From Gemmatimonadota bacterium (GTDB taxonomy: Bacteria; Gemmatimonadota; Gemmatimonadetes; Longimicrobiales; UBA6960), in NCBI GenBank assembly GCA_019347995.1, contig JAHWKH010000046.1, positions 1-10,619 of the forward strand: 10,619 bases of DNA. The letters run 5' to 3'. A program made the position numbers and the translations under genes. How positions within the stretch are numbered: position 1 is the first letter of the stretch; every line of letters begins with the position of its first letter. This document shows, piece after piece, positions 1-6,680 of this stretch. Below the pieces are notes generated by a model. It was not told the DNA's origin. It saw only the letters and a program-made list of their open reading frames with translations, and made no database searches.

Positions 1-1828
1 AGCCGACCCGGGCGTGGGACAGCGCGATCAGCTCGTTCCTCCCGGACTCGAGGATCTCGAGGTGCTGCTCCAGTCGCTCGCGGACGTCGGGCGGCAGGCC
101 CTCCTCTTCCAGCGCGCGCTGGTAGGCGTCCTCGATGGCGGTCTCGGCGTTCTCGCACGCCACCAGGATGGCCACGGGTCCGTCCTGTTCGATCGCCTTC
201 TCGATCGGCTCCACGACGGCCTGGCTCTCGACCAGGTCGGCGGACGCGTCCCCGGAGAAGCCCTGGCGCTCGCTCCGCAGCTCGTCGGCCATCGTGGCGC
301 GATCCTCGGCCAGCACGCGCAGCGCGTTGTACCAGAGCGCGTTGATCTCCACCGCCTTCCCCCGCCTCGGCGTGACGACCCAGTCCCCCACCTTCGCGTC
401 CATCCAGGTGAGCTGGTATCCGTCGGCACCCTGGCGCAGGAGGCCGTCCCCGGGATCGACGCCGATGCCGAAGCGGGTGCCGCGCAGGTGGTGGCGCACG
501 ATGTCGTGGAGCACGGGACGCAGCCGCAGCGCCGTCTCCTCGTCGCCGGTGACCTGCGTGTAGCGATCCAGGGCGTGGAAGAACCAGAGGGTGGCGTCGG
601 CGGTGTGGTAGAGGCCTTCGCTGCGGCCCTCGGGGAAGAGGTTCGGGATCAGGCCGTCCCGCGCGTGGCGCGCGAACGTGCGCAGGATCGCCCCCGCCTC
701 CCCGTGGCGCCCGGTCGTCAGCGCCAGGCCCTCGAGGCTGATCATGGTGTCGCGGCCCCAGTCGGTGAACCAGTGGTAGCCGGCGATGATGCTGCGCGCC
801 TCCTCCCCCTCGGCCCGGGCCCGCGCCGCGTCCTCTTCCCGCGTGGCGGGATCCACGACGAAGGCGTCGGCCGCGATCACCAGCTCCGCCGCGACGCTCG
901 AGCGTGCCGCCGGGACCGCCATCGCCACCAGGCGTGCCCGCCGGTCGTTCTCCGCCCGCCAGGCCACCTCGTCCAGAGGATCGGGGATGGACGCCCAGGT
1001 CCCGGCGGAGGCGGCGAGGCCCACCGGCCGGTCGGGATCGAGCCGGGCGGCGAACGTACCGGGGCTCCACAGGTCCCCCACGGAGCCGTAGCCGCGGGCC
1101 GCCTCCACCCGGTAGAGGACGTCCAGGCTCCTCTCCGGGCCCGGCTCGTACGACGCCTCGTCCCCGTGGACCTTCAGGCGGAGGCACGGCAGCTCCGCGT
1201 CCGCGACCACCCGCAGGTGGACGAGGCGATCGGAGGCGGCGGCGTGGTGGGCCTCGTGCGGCGTCTCCAGCTCGGCTCGGTAGGTGTCGCGCAGCGGCTC
1301 GTCGACCGGGGCGTCGTGGGGCCGGATGTGGAGGAGCGGCCGGAGGCGGAGCACCGCGGATGCGCTCCCTCGGAGGCGGTACACGATGAGCGTGCTGTTC
1401 TGACCGTGCGGCATCATGAGCCGCTTCTCGAGCTCGGCGCCCCGGCACGCGTACGTCCACACGGGCAGGCCGTTCTCCAGCCGGAACGAGCGTAGGTGCC
1501 GGGCGCCGTGGAGCTGCAGGGCGTCGATCCGCTCTTCCCCTCCCAGGTGAAGCGTGTCCCCCTCGGCCGTCTCGAGCGTCTCGGCGACGTCGGAGAGCAT
1601 GACCATGCGGCCGTACGGTGCGGGCAGCCCCGCGACCAGGAGCCCGTGGTGGCGCCGTGTCGCCGCGGAGGAGACGGTGCGGGAGGCGTAGCCGCCGAGG
1701 CCGTTGGTCACGAGCCATTCCCTGTCCAGCAGCTCGCTGAGATCGAGCCCGGCGTCCATGCGCCATTCGAAGCCGCGTTCGGGCACGACGGACGGGGCCG
1801 TGGAACGAAGAGAGGGCGGTGGGGGCAT
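1..1828 (-). CDS. Glycogen debranching enzyme (GH133-type amylo-alpha-1,6-glucosidase), C-terminus replaced by a DUF2383-like tail; partial at left edge
   Basis: The enzyme hydrolyses alpha-1,6 branch points of glycogen in the cytoplasm. Read from ATG 1828-1826, the frame is open through base 2, giving 609 codons with no stop. The N-terminal sugar-binding domain (about residues 18-230) shows LLDREWLVTNGLGGYAS near residue 33. The catalytic (alpha/alpha)6 domain shows GYHWFTDWGRDTM (350-362), DGLIPNLFPEG (391-401) and YQLTWMDAKVGDWVVTPR (471-488), all hallmarks of the family. Similarity stops after EINALWYNALRVLAE (494-508). The ~200 further residues usual for the family are absent. Residues ~510-609 instead look like the second half of a DUF2383/PA2169 four-helix-bundle protein (AILVACENAETA, then GLPPDVRERLEQ). 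No clear Shine-Dalgarno precedes the ATG; an in-frame GTG at 1882 is the alternative start. The family call is certain. Whether this product is functional is doubtful, because part of the catalytic barrel is missing. The gene diverges from the patatin gene. Confidence 0.9.
   Translation of the reverse strand, partial: MPPPPSLRSTAPSVVPERGFEWRMDAGLDLSELLDREWLVTNGLGGYASRTVSSAATRRHHGLLVAGLPAPYGRMVMLSDVAETLETAEGDTLHLGGEERIDALQLHGARHLRSFRLENGLPVWTYACRGAELEKRLMMPHGQNSTLIVYRLRGSASAVLRLRPLLHIRPHDAPVDEPLRDTYRAELETPHEAHHAAASDRLVHLRVVADAELPCLRLKVHGDEASYEPGPERSLDVLYRVEAARGYGSVGDLWSPGTFAARLDPDRPVGLAASAGTWASIPDPLDEVAWRAENDRRARLVAMAVPAARSSVAAELVIAADAFVVDPATREEDAARARAEGEEARSIIAGYHWFTDWGRDTMISLEGLALTTGRHGEAGAILRTFARHARDGLIPNLFPEGRSEGLYHTADATLWFFHALDRYTQVTGDEETALRLRPVLHDIVRHHLRGTRFGIGVDPGDGLLRQGADGYQLTWMDAKVGDWVVTPRRGKAVEINALWYNALRVLAEDRATMADELRSERQGFSGDASADLVESQAVVEPIEKAIEQDGPVAILVACENAETAIEDAYQRALEEEGLPPDVRERLEQHLEILESGRNELIALSHARVG
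2..305 (-). other. DUF2383/PA2169-like four-helix-bundle segment fused to the debranching enzyme
   Basis: This is the part of the preceding reading frame that does not match debranching enzymes (about residues 508-609). It is predicted to be helical and rich in Glu, Ala and Arg. AILVACENAETA-IEDAYQRAL followed by LPPDVRERLEQ fits the second half of DUF2383 proteins, recalled as AILEECERGED...AL..DLPxxVRxxxxRQ. The first helix and part of the second seem to be missing. The spacing from RATMADEL (510-517) to AILVAC is close to that in the family as recalled. The family assignment is from memory of the motif and carries moderate confidence. The junction, near 300-310, can be placed only to within a few codons. 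Confidence 0.5.
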
Positions 1829-1950
1829 GGAGGGCCGGGATGCCGAAGGCTGCGGATGCGGGGCTCCGAACCGTGCGCTCACGCAAGAGGTGCGCCCATC
1901 GGGAACGTGTCTTGCTCCCGGCCCTGGGCCGCGTGCATCCCTCGTGACAT

Positions 1951-1954
1951 GGAG
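1951..1954 (+). promoter_or_regulatory. Shine-Dalgarno GGAG that fixes a TTG start
   Basis: GGAG lies 5 bases before TTG 1960-1962. No in-frame ATG or GTG would keep both a ribosome binding site and the signal peptide. The nearby ATG at 1949 is in another frame. Confidence 0.6.
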
Positions 1955-1959
1955 CCGGT

Positions 1960-4041
1960 TTGGGCGACCCACGACGCCGCTTCATCGCAGCCCTCTTCCT
2001 CGGGCTGGCGTGGGGCGGACACCACGAGCTGGCTGGGCAGGACGCCCTCGTTCTCTCCACCGGCGGTTCGCGGGGATTCGTCCACGCGGGGGCGCTGATG
2101 GCGCTCGAGGAGCGTGGGTTCGACCCCGGCGTGGTGGTGGGCAACAGCATGGGCGCCGTCATCGGAGCCCTCTACGCCGCCGGATACACGGCCCCGGAGA
2201 TCTGGAACCTCGTGGCCACGACGGATTGGAGCGACGTGTTCATGCCCGAGCCCATCGTCGTCGGTCCTTCGCGGGCGGTGCATTTCCCGATGGTGCGACT
2301 CGCGGTGGGCCATCGTCCCCTCGAGCTCCACCGCGGATTCATCCCCGACTGGCGGGTGAACCGGCTGCTGGTACGGCTCCTCTTCGCCCCGCAGGCGGCG
2401 AGTCGTGGCGATTTCGACCGCCTCGCCCGCCGGTACCGGGCCGTGACCGTGGACCTCGCCACCGGCGAGCGAGTGGTCCTGGGGAGCGGCGATCTCGCCC
2501 GCGCCGTGCGGGCGAGCATGGCCACTCCCGGATTCTTCTCTCCCGTGCAGTGGGGCGAGACGCTCCTCGCCGATGGCGGTATCGTCGACTACCTGCCCGT
2601 CTCGGTGGCGCGGGAGCTCGGGGCGCGTTTCGTAGTGGCGGTGGACATCTCCACTCCCCCCGACACGCTGGCCGGCCTGGACCCGGTCGCGCTCGGCGGA
2701 CGCGCGGTGGCGCTCCTCATGGTCAACGCCGCCCCCCACGGTCCGCCTCCCGACGTGCTGGTGCGGCCGCCCCTGGATCCCGGTTTCTCCGGCGCGCGCT
2801 TCCCCGGCGATGTGACGCCCCTCCTGCGCCTGGGTCGCGAGGCCGCGCTCGATGCGTTGCCCGATCGCACGGGAGGTGGGATCGAGCCGCGCCCGATGCC
2901 GGCTCCGCCGAGCCGGCTGGACACGCTGGTGGTGGAGGCCGCGAACCCCTCCCTGGAGGCAATGGGTCGCCGGGCCTTCTCGAGCCTGGTCCCCGGCCGC
3001 TTCGATGCGGACGCGATCCTGCAGCGCGTGGACGGGCTCTACGCCTCCGGCATCTTCGGTGGCGTGTGGCCCCGGCTCGAGCCGGGCGTCGACGGGGACG
3101 CACGCGGGGGGGACAGGCTGGCGGTGCGCCTGGAAGCGGCGCCGGCGCTGTCGCTGTCCGGAGCGGCCGGATACGACAACGATCGGGGCGGGCGGGTCTG
3201 GGGCGCGCTCCAGCGGCTGACGAGCCTGGGCACGCTGCCCACGGAGCTGACGGCGGCGGCGGCCACCGACGGCGTGTCCATGTGGGCGTCGCTCGGGTCG
3301 CGCCTCCACGTAGGGCGCGGTCCATTGGCCCTCACAGGAGGGCTCCACTACCGGGAGATGGACGAGCGCATCTTCGACGACGACATGGAGGTCAGCGGCG
3401 AGCGGGAGATCCAGCGGATGGGGGGGTGGGCCGGCCTTGAGATGCGCCAGGCCTTCCCCGACCGGGTGCTGACGGCGGTGGTCCACGCCGAGGCCGTGGA
3501 CGTGGAGGGCGGCGCCAGCGGCCCGTCCGTGGGCCCTCGCGTCACCCTCACCCGCGCGTCACCGCCCTCGCGGGTGGTGGGCGTGCCGACGGAGCTGATC
3601 CTGGGGGCGCGAATCGGAGGCGTGGACTACGTGGAGGCGAGGGCCCGCGCGTCGCGGGAGCTGCCCCTGCCGCTCACCCGTGCGGCCGCGGTCCTCGACG
3701 CCCAGCTCACCTCGGCGGGCGCCCCCGCCGACGTGAGGCTCGCCCTGGGGGACGACGGTGGCCTTCCCGGCCATCGGTGGGGAGTGGAGCGGGGTCGGGC
3801 GCGCCTCCTCGCCGGGGCGGACCTGGCCTGGCCGCTGCCGCTGGAGGGTTTCGTCCGGCTGCGCGCGCGCGTCGGCGCCGCGCCCCTCGAGCTGGACGAC
3901 CTCGCCGAGTCCGGTGCCTGGGCGGTGGGCGCCGCGCTCGAGGGGTTCTGGCCCACACCGCTGGGCCTCGTCGTGATCGGCTTCGGCGTCAACGGTCGCG
4001 GCGAGCACCGGGTCGACGTGGGCCTGGGGCCGCCCATGTGA
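1960..4041 (+). CDS. Patatin-like phospholipase with C-terminal POTRA and outer-membrane beta-barrel (PlpD / type Vd-like)
   Basis: This is a 693-residue lipid acyl hydrolase, predicted to be exported and attached to its own outer-membrane barrel. A Sec-type signal (RRR then FIAALFLGLAW, cut near residue 26) precedes the patatin domain. That domain has the oxyanion-hole motif GGSRG (35-39), nucleophile Ser63 in GNSMG and catalytic Asp205 in LADGG, so the Ser-Asp dyad is intact. Residues ~318-395 (RLDTLVVEAAN through LASGIFGG-like sequence) fit a POTRA domain. Residues ~395-693 alternate polar and hydrophobic residues with many Gly, as in an Omp85-class barrel. The length is close to Pseudomonas PlpD (about 730). 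The last residue is Met, not the aromatic residue common at the end of barrel proteins. The start is TTG with GGAG 5 bases upstream. Type Vd proteins may release the passenger or keep it attached; the sequence does not say which. Confidence 0.9.
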   Translation: MGDPRRRFIAALFLGLAWGGHHELAGQDALVLSTGGSRGFVHAGALMALEERGFDPGVVVGNSMGAVIGALYAAGYTAPEIWNLVATTDWSDVFMPEPIVVGPSRAVHFPMVRLAVGHRPLELHRGFIPDWRVNRLLVRLLFAPQAASRGDFDRLARRYRAVTVDLATGERVVLGSGDLARAVRASMATPGFFSPVQWGETLLADGGIVDYLPVSVARELGARFVVAVDISTPPDTLAGLDPVALGGRAVALLMVNAAPHGPPPDVLVRPPLDPGFSGARFPGDVTPLLRLGREAALDALPDRTGGGIEPRPMPAPPSRLDTLVVEAANPSLEAMGRRAFSSLVPGRFDADAILQRVDGLYASGIFGGVWPRLEPGVDGDARGGDRLAVRLEAAPALSLSGAAGYDNDRGGRVWGALQRLTSLGTLPTELTAAAATDGVSMWASLGSRLHVGRGPLALTGGLHYREMDERIFDDDMEVSGEREIQRMGGWAGLEMRQAFPDRVLTAVVHAEAVDVEGGASGPSVGPRVTLTRASPPSRVVGVPTELILGARIGGVDYVEARARASRELPLPLTRAAAVLDAQLTSAGAPADVRLALGDDGGLPGHRWGVERGRARLLAGADLAWPLPLEGFVRLRARVGAAPLELDDLAESGAWAVGAALEGFWPTPLGLVVIGFGVNGRGEHRVDVGLGPPM

Positions 4042-4047
4042 CGGCCG

Positions 4048-4068
4048 GGAGATGCCGCCGGCGTCTCC
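4048..4068 (+). terminator. Hairpin after the patatin gene, probable transcription terminator
   Basis: GGAGATGCC (4048-4056) pairs with GGCGTCTCC (4060-4068) over nine positions, one of them G-U, around a GCC triloop. It starts 6 bases after the stop codon. No T-run follows, so this is a candidate only. It may instead stabilise the transcript end. Confidence 0.45.
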
Positions 4069-4189
4069 TCCGCGACGGGGTGGGCGGGCGCGGCATCCCG
4101 CGCGTGGCCGGCTTGCCCCTTCTCCGGGCCGATTCGCATGTTCCGGACTCCTACCCGAAGCTCCCCGACGACCCGGAGGTCGAGCCGCC

Positions 4190-5023
4190 ATGCGATCCCT
4201 CCCCCGCCTCATCGCGCTCCTCGTCCTGGCCGGAGCCGCGGCCGCCCCCGTCTCCGCCCAGGAGCCCGACCCTGCTCCCGCCCGCTCCGCCATGGACGGT
4301 GTCTACACCGTCGAGCAGGCGTCCCGGGGAAGCGCGACGTTCGAGGAGGAGTGCTCCCTCTGCCACGAGACCGCCGACTTCGCGGGCGACGTCTTCGAGG
4401 CCCGCTGGACCGGGCGCCCCGCCCACGCCCTGTTCTCGTTCATGCGGGACAGCCTGGCCCACGGTGAGATCCGGCCCCTGGATCCGGAGGAGCATGCCGA
4501 CCTTCTCGCCTACATCTTCCAGCTCAACGGCTTTCCGGCGGCGGCGACGGAGCTCGCGGCCGAGGAGACGGCCCTTCAGGCCATCGAGATGGCCGCGCCC
4601 ACGGGGCAGCCGGCCGAGGTGCTGGCCCCCACGACGACCCCGGCCGACCCGGGCGCGCCCGCCGCGCCGGTCGGCCCGCTGCGTTCCGCGGCGCTCGGCG
4701 TCTACACGGACGGGCAGGCCGACCGGGGCGAAGCGGCCTGGTCGGCCACGTGCGCCGCGTGCCACGAGACCACCGACTTCCACGACGACGCCTTCGTGGA
4801 GGGGTGGAACGGACGGCCCGTGAGCGACCTGTTCCGCTTCGTCCGGGAGAACATGCCCGACGACGCGCCCGGGTCGCTGCCCGACCAGGAATACGCCGAC
4901 ATCCTGGCATACGTGCTCCGGCTGAACGGCCTGCCCCCCGCGGGCCTCCCGCTACCGGCGGACGACGCGGTCCTCTCGCAGCTGCGGCTGGACCTGGATG
5001 GGGACCCACCCGGCGGTCGATGA
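4190..5023 (+). CDS. Exported diheme c-type cytochrome (two cytochrome c domains)
   Basis: This is a periplasmic electron carrier of 277 residues. The signal peptide (MRSLPRLIALLVLAGAAA, cleaved after VSA at ~23) supports ATG 4190 over an upstream in-frame start at 4052; GGAGG at 4175-4179 precedes it. There are two heme-binding motifs, CSLCH (55-59) and CAACH (188-192). Each is followed by a matching half-domain ending in HADLLAYIFQLNGFP or YADILAYVLRLNGLP, so the protein is an internal duplication. A Pro/Ala/Thr-rich linker (~137-163) joins the halves. In domain 2, Met222 (ENMPDD) is the expected axial ligand. The aligned position in domain 1 is Leu89 (DSLAHG), so its sixth ligand may be different. 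The Tat-exported FAD enzyme follows 148 bases downstream on the same strand and could be an electron donor; that is inference. Confidence 0.9.
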   Translation: MRSLPRLIALLVLAGAAAAPVSAQEPDPAPARSAMDGVYTVEQASRGSATFEEECSLCHETADFAGDVFEARWTGRPAHALFSFMRDSLAHGEIRPLDPEEHADLLAYIFQLNGFPAAATELAAEETALQAIEMAAPTGQPAEVLAPTTTPADPGAPAAPVGPLRSAALGVYTDGQADRGEAAWSATCAACHETTDFHDDAFVEGWNGRPVSDLFRFVRENMPDDAPGSLPDQEYADILAYVLRLNGLPPAGLPLPADDAVLSQLRLDLDGDPPGGR

Positions 5024-5171
5024 GCCGGCGCTTGGAGGCGCGGAGCGGGCCGGTGGCGCGCCCGGCGCCGTGGCGCTAGGCTGGCCCGCGCCGGACCGAC
5101 GCCCTCGCGCCCGTTCCTTCTGGACGCGCGGCGAGGCGCGATCCCTTCCAGCCGAACGAGACGAGGACGGC

Positions 5172-6590
5172 ATGAGCGACCACGACCGCGAGGACGGCGC
5201 ACGGTGTCCCGGGGGCGCCCGGGACGAGGCGGGGGACGATCCCCGCTCCGCGCCGCCGGCGCCCTCCCCGGATCCGGGCCCCGCCGGCCTGGGGCGGCGC
5301 GACTTCCTCCGCACCGCGGGCGCCGGCGCCGGCCTGCTCCTCTCGGGCGGCGTCGCGGGCCTGGCGGCTCGGGAGCCTTCCTCCTCCCAGGCCTCGCTCG
5401 GAGCCCCGGCCATCTCCAGGCAGATCCCCGACGTCGTGGTGGTCGGCGCCGGGGCGTTCGGCGGCTGGACCTCCTACTACCTCCAGGAGATGGGGGCGCG
5501 GGTGGTCATGGTGGACAAGTACGGCCCCGCCAACTCCCGGGCGACGTCGGGCGGAGAGACCCGGGGCGTCCGCTCCTCCTACGGCGGCCGTCCGGTGGCC
5601 GAGCTGTGGATGCGATGGGCCAACGAGGCCATCGCGCGCTGGAAGCGATTCGACGAGGAGTGGGGTGAGCGCCACCTCCCCCGCATGTTCTTCTCGACCG
5701 GCGACCTCATCCTCCGGGAGAGCACCGAGCCGATCCTGGAGGAGAGCATGCGCATCTGGGATGCCATGGGCGTGCCCTACGAGGTGCTCGACGGCGACGA
5801 GGTGCGCTATCGCTGGCCGGTCATCGGGAACACCGAGAACGTCGGCATCGCCGTGCACGAGGTGAACGCGGGTGTCGTCCGGGCGCGGCGCGCCATGGAG
5901 GCAGTGGCCACCGTCTTCACGCACGGGGGTGGCGAGGTCGTGGTGGCCGAGGCGGCGAAGCCCGCGGCGGGCGCCCGACGCGTCGGCGAGATCGAGCTGA
6001 CGCCGGGGGACCGGCTCCAGGGCGGCACGTTCGTCTACGCACTGGGCCCGTGGTTCCCGAAGGTCTTCCCCGAGCTCATGGGCAACAAGATGCGGATCCC
6101 GCTGGGCCACACGTTCTACTACGGGACGCCGCCCGGCTCCAACGCGTACGAGTGGCCCCATCTGCCCAGCTACAACGTGCCGGGCTGCACCGGATGGCCG
6201 GCGCTCCCTCCCGACAACCGCGGATTCCGCGTGCGCACGGGGGGGCGGCCTCCCCAGGATCCGGACGAGAGCGTGCGCTGGGTGGACGACGAGCACTTCG
6301 ACCGCCCCCTGCAGATCCTGGAGACCTGGTTCCCGGCGCTGCTCCGGCAGCCCCTCCTCGAGACCCGGGCCTGCCATTACGAGAGCTCCATCGGCCGCAA
6401 CTTCATCATCGACGAGCACCCCGACCACCCCAACGTGTGGATCGCGGGGGGCGGCTCGGCCGAGGCCTTCAAGCAGGGCCCGGTGCTGGGGGAGTACATC
6501 GCCGCCCGGGTGCTCGGGCGCGACCTGGAGCCCGAGCTGGCCGAAGGCTTCCGGATCCCCGACGAGGAGTACGAGCCCCCGCCGCCCTAG
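5172..6590 (+). CDS. Tat-exported FAD-dependent oxidoreductase, DAO family, monomeric sarcosine oxidase-like
   Basis: This 472-residue flavoenzyme is predicted to oxidise an amine or N-methyl amino acid in the periplasm. RRDFLRTAG (42-50) followed by a hydrophobic Gly/Ala/Leu stretch is a twin-arginine signal with an unusually long, ~41-residue leader. VVVVGAGAFGG (88-98) is the FAD-binding Rossmann motif. Compared with Bacillus monomeric sarcosine oxidase (MSOX), GGETRGVRSSYG keeps the two Arg of TRxxR (R131, R134). Cys401 (RACHYES) sits at the covalent-FAD Cys, FIIDEHPDHPNV matches the conserved C-terminal strand, and Lys434 (AFKQGP) matches the substrate-carboxylate Lys. Arg353 lies where MSOX has the oxygen-activating Lys265, and Glu431 where it has His345. 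The ATG at 5172 has GAGGA at 5163-5167. A TAGGCT at 5077-5082 might be a -10 element, but no convincing -35 was seen. The substrate is unknown. The gene converges on the kinase. Confidence 0.88.
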   Translation: MSDHDREDGARCPGGARDEAGDDPRSAPPAPSPDPGPAGLGRRDFLRTAGAGAGLLLSGGVAGLAAREPSSSQASLGAPAISRQIPDVVVVGAGAFGGWTSYYLQEMGARVVMVDKYGPANSRATSGGETRGVRSSYGGRPVAELWMRWANEAIARWKRFDEEWGERHLPRMFFSTGDLILRESTEPILEESMRIWDAMGVPYEVLDGDEVRYRWPVIGNTENVGIAVHEVNAGVVRARRAMEAVATVFTHGGGEVVVAEAAKPAAGARRVGEIELTPGDRLQGGTFVYALGPWFPKVFPELMGNKMRIPLGHTFYYGTPPGSNAYEWPHLPSYNVPGCTGWPALPPDNRGFRVRTGGRPPQDPDESVRWVDDEHFDRPLQILETWFPALLRQPLLETRACHYESSIGRNFIIDEHPDHPNVWIAGGGSAEAFKQGPVLGEYIAARVLGRDLEPELAEGFRIPDEEYEPPPP

Positions 6591-6593
6591 CCG

Positions 6594-6680
6594 CTACGGC
6601 TCCGGCGCGTCGCGGGGGAAGAGCGCCATGAGCTCCACCTCCTCGGAGCGTCCCATGCGGTGGAGCAGCGTCGCCAGGTG
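6594..6680 (-). other. In-frame continuation of the kinase TPR region beyond the TGA
   Basis: After the TGA at 6683-6681 the same frame runs 28 more codons to TAG at 6596-6594. It reads HLATLLHRMGRSEEVE and then LMALFPRDAPEP. The first half is what a TPR helix pair normally contains after HPEVAEAV, where NLATLL-type sequence is typical. The TAG lies 3 bases past the FAD gene stop, so the longer frame fits exactly between the convergent genes. This suggests the full-length gene originally ended here. Confidence 0.6.
6632..6666. terminator. Perfect 8-bp inverted repeat between convergent genes, candidate bidirectional terminator
   Basis: GCTCCACC (6632-6639) and GGTGGAGC (6659-6666) are perfect inverted repeats around a 19-base loop that can form a small inner GGA/TCC stem. 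The repeat lies 42 bases after the FAD gene stop and 15 bases downstream of the kinase TGA, inside the kinase's in-frame extension. No T-run flanks it on either strand. Confidence 0.35.

Noticed and set aside
14..1495. Long plus-strand open frame of 493 codons
   Set aside because: It is the antisense shadow of the debranching enzyme. Its translation is low-complexity Arg/Gly/Val sequence with no family motif, while the minus frame carries clear GH133 motifs.
1829..1959. Divergent promoter between the debranching enzyme and patatin genes
   Set aside because: A promoter must exist for at least one of them, but no convincing -35/-10 pair was found on either strand.
4051..4097. Longer inverted repeat GATGCCGC/GCGGCATC after the patatin gene
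   Set aside because: It competes with the tighter 9-bp hairpin at 4048-4068 and has a 31-base loop, so it is probably chance in GC-rich DNA.
4052..4189. Upstream extension of the cytochrome frame
   Set aside because: The extra 46 residues are Arg/Pro-rich and would bury the signal peptide. GGAGG precedes ATG 4190, which opens directly into a normal signal sequence.
4998..5171. Upstream extension of the FAD enzyme frame overlapping the cytochrome end
   Set aside because: It has no similarity, overlaps coding sequence in another frame, and the ATG at 5172 has its own ribosome binding site.
5024..5171. GC-rich potential stems and a TAGGCT box between cytochrome and FAD genes
   Set aside because: Several overlapping weak stems and no matching -35 element; not distinguishable from background composition.
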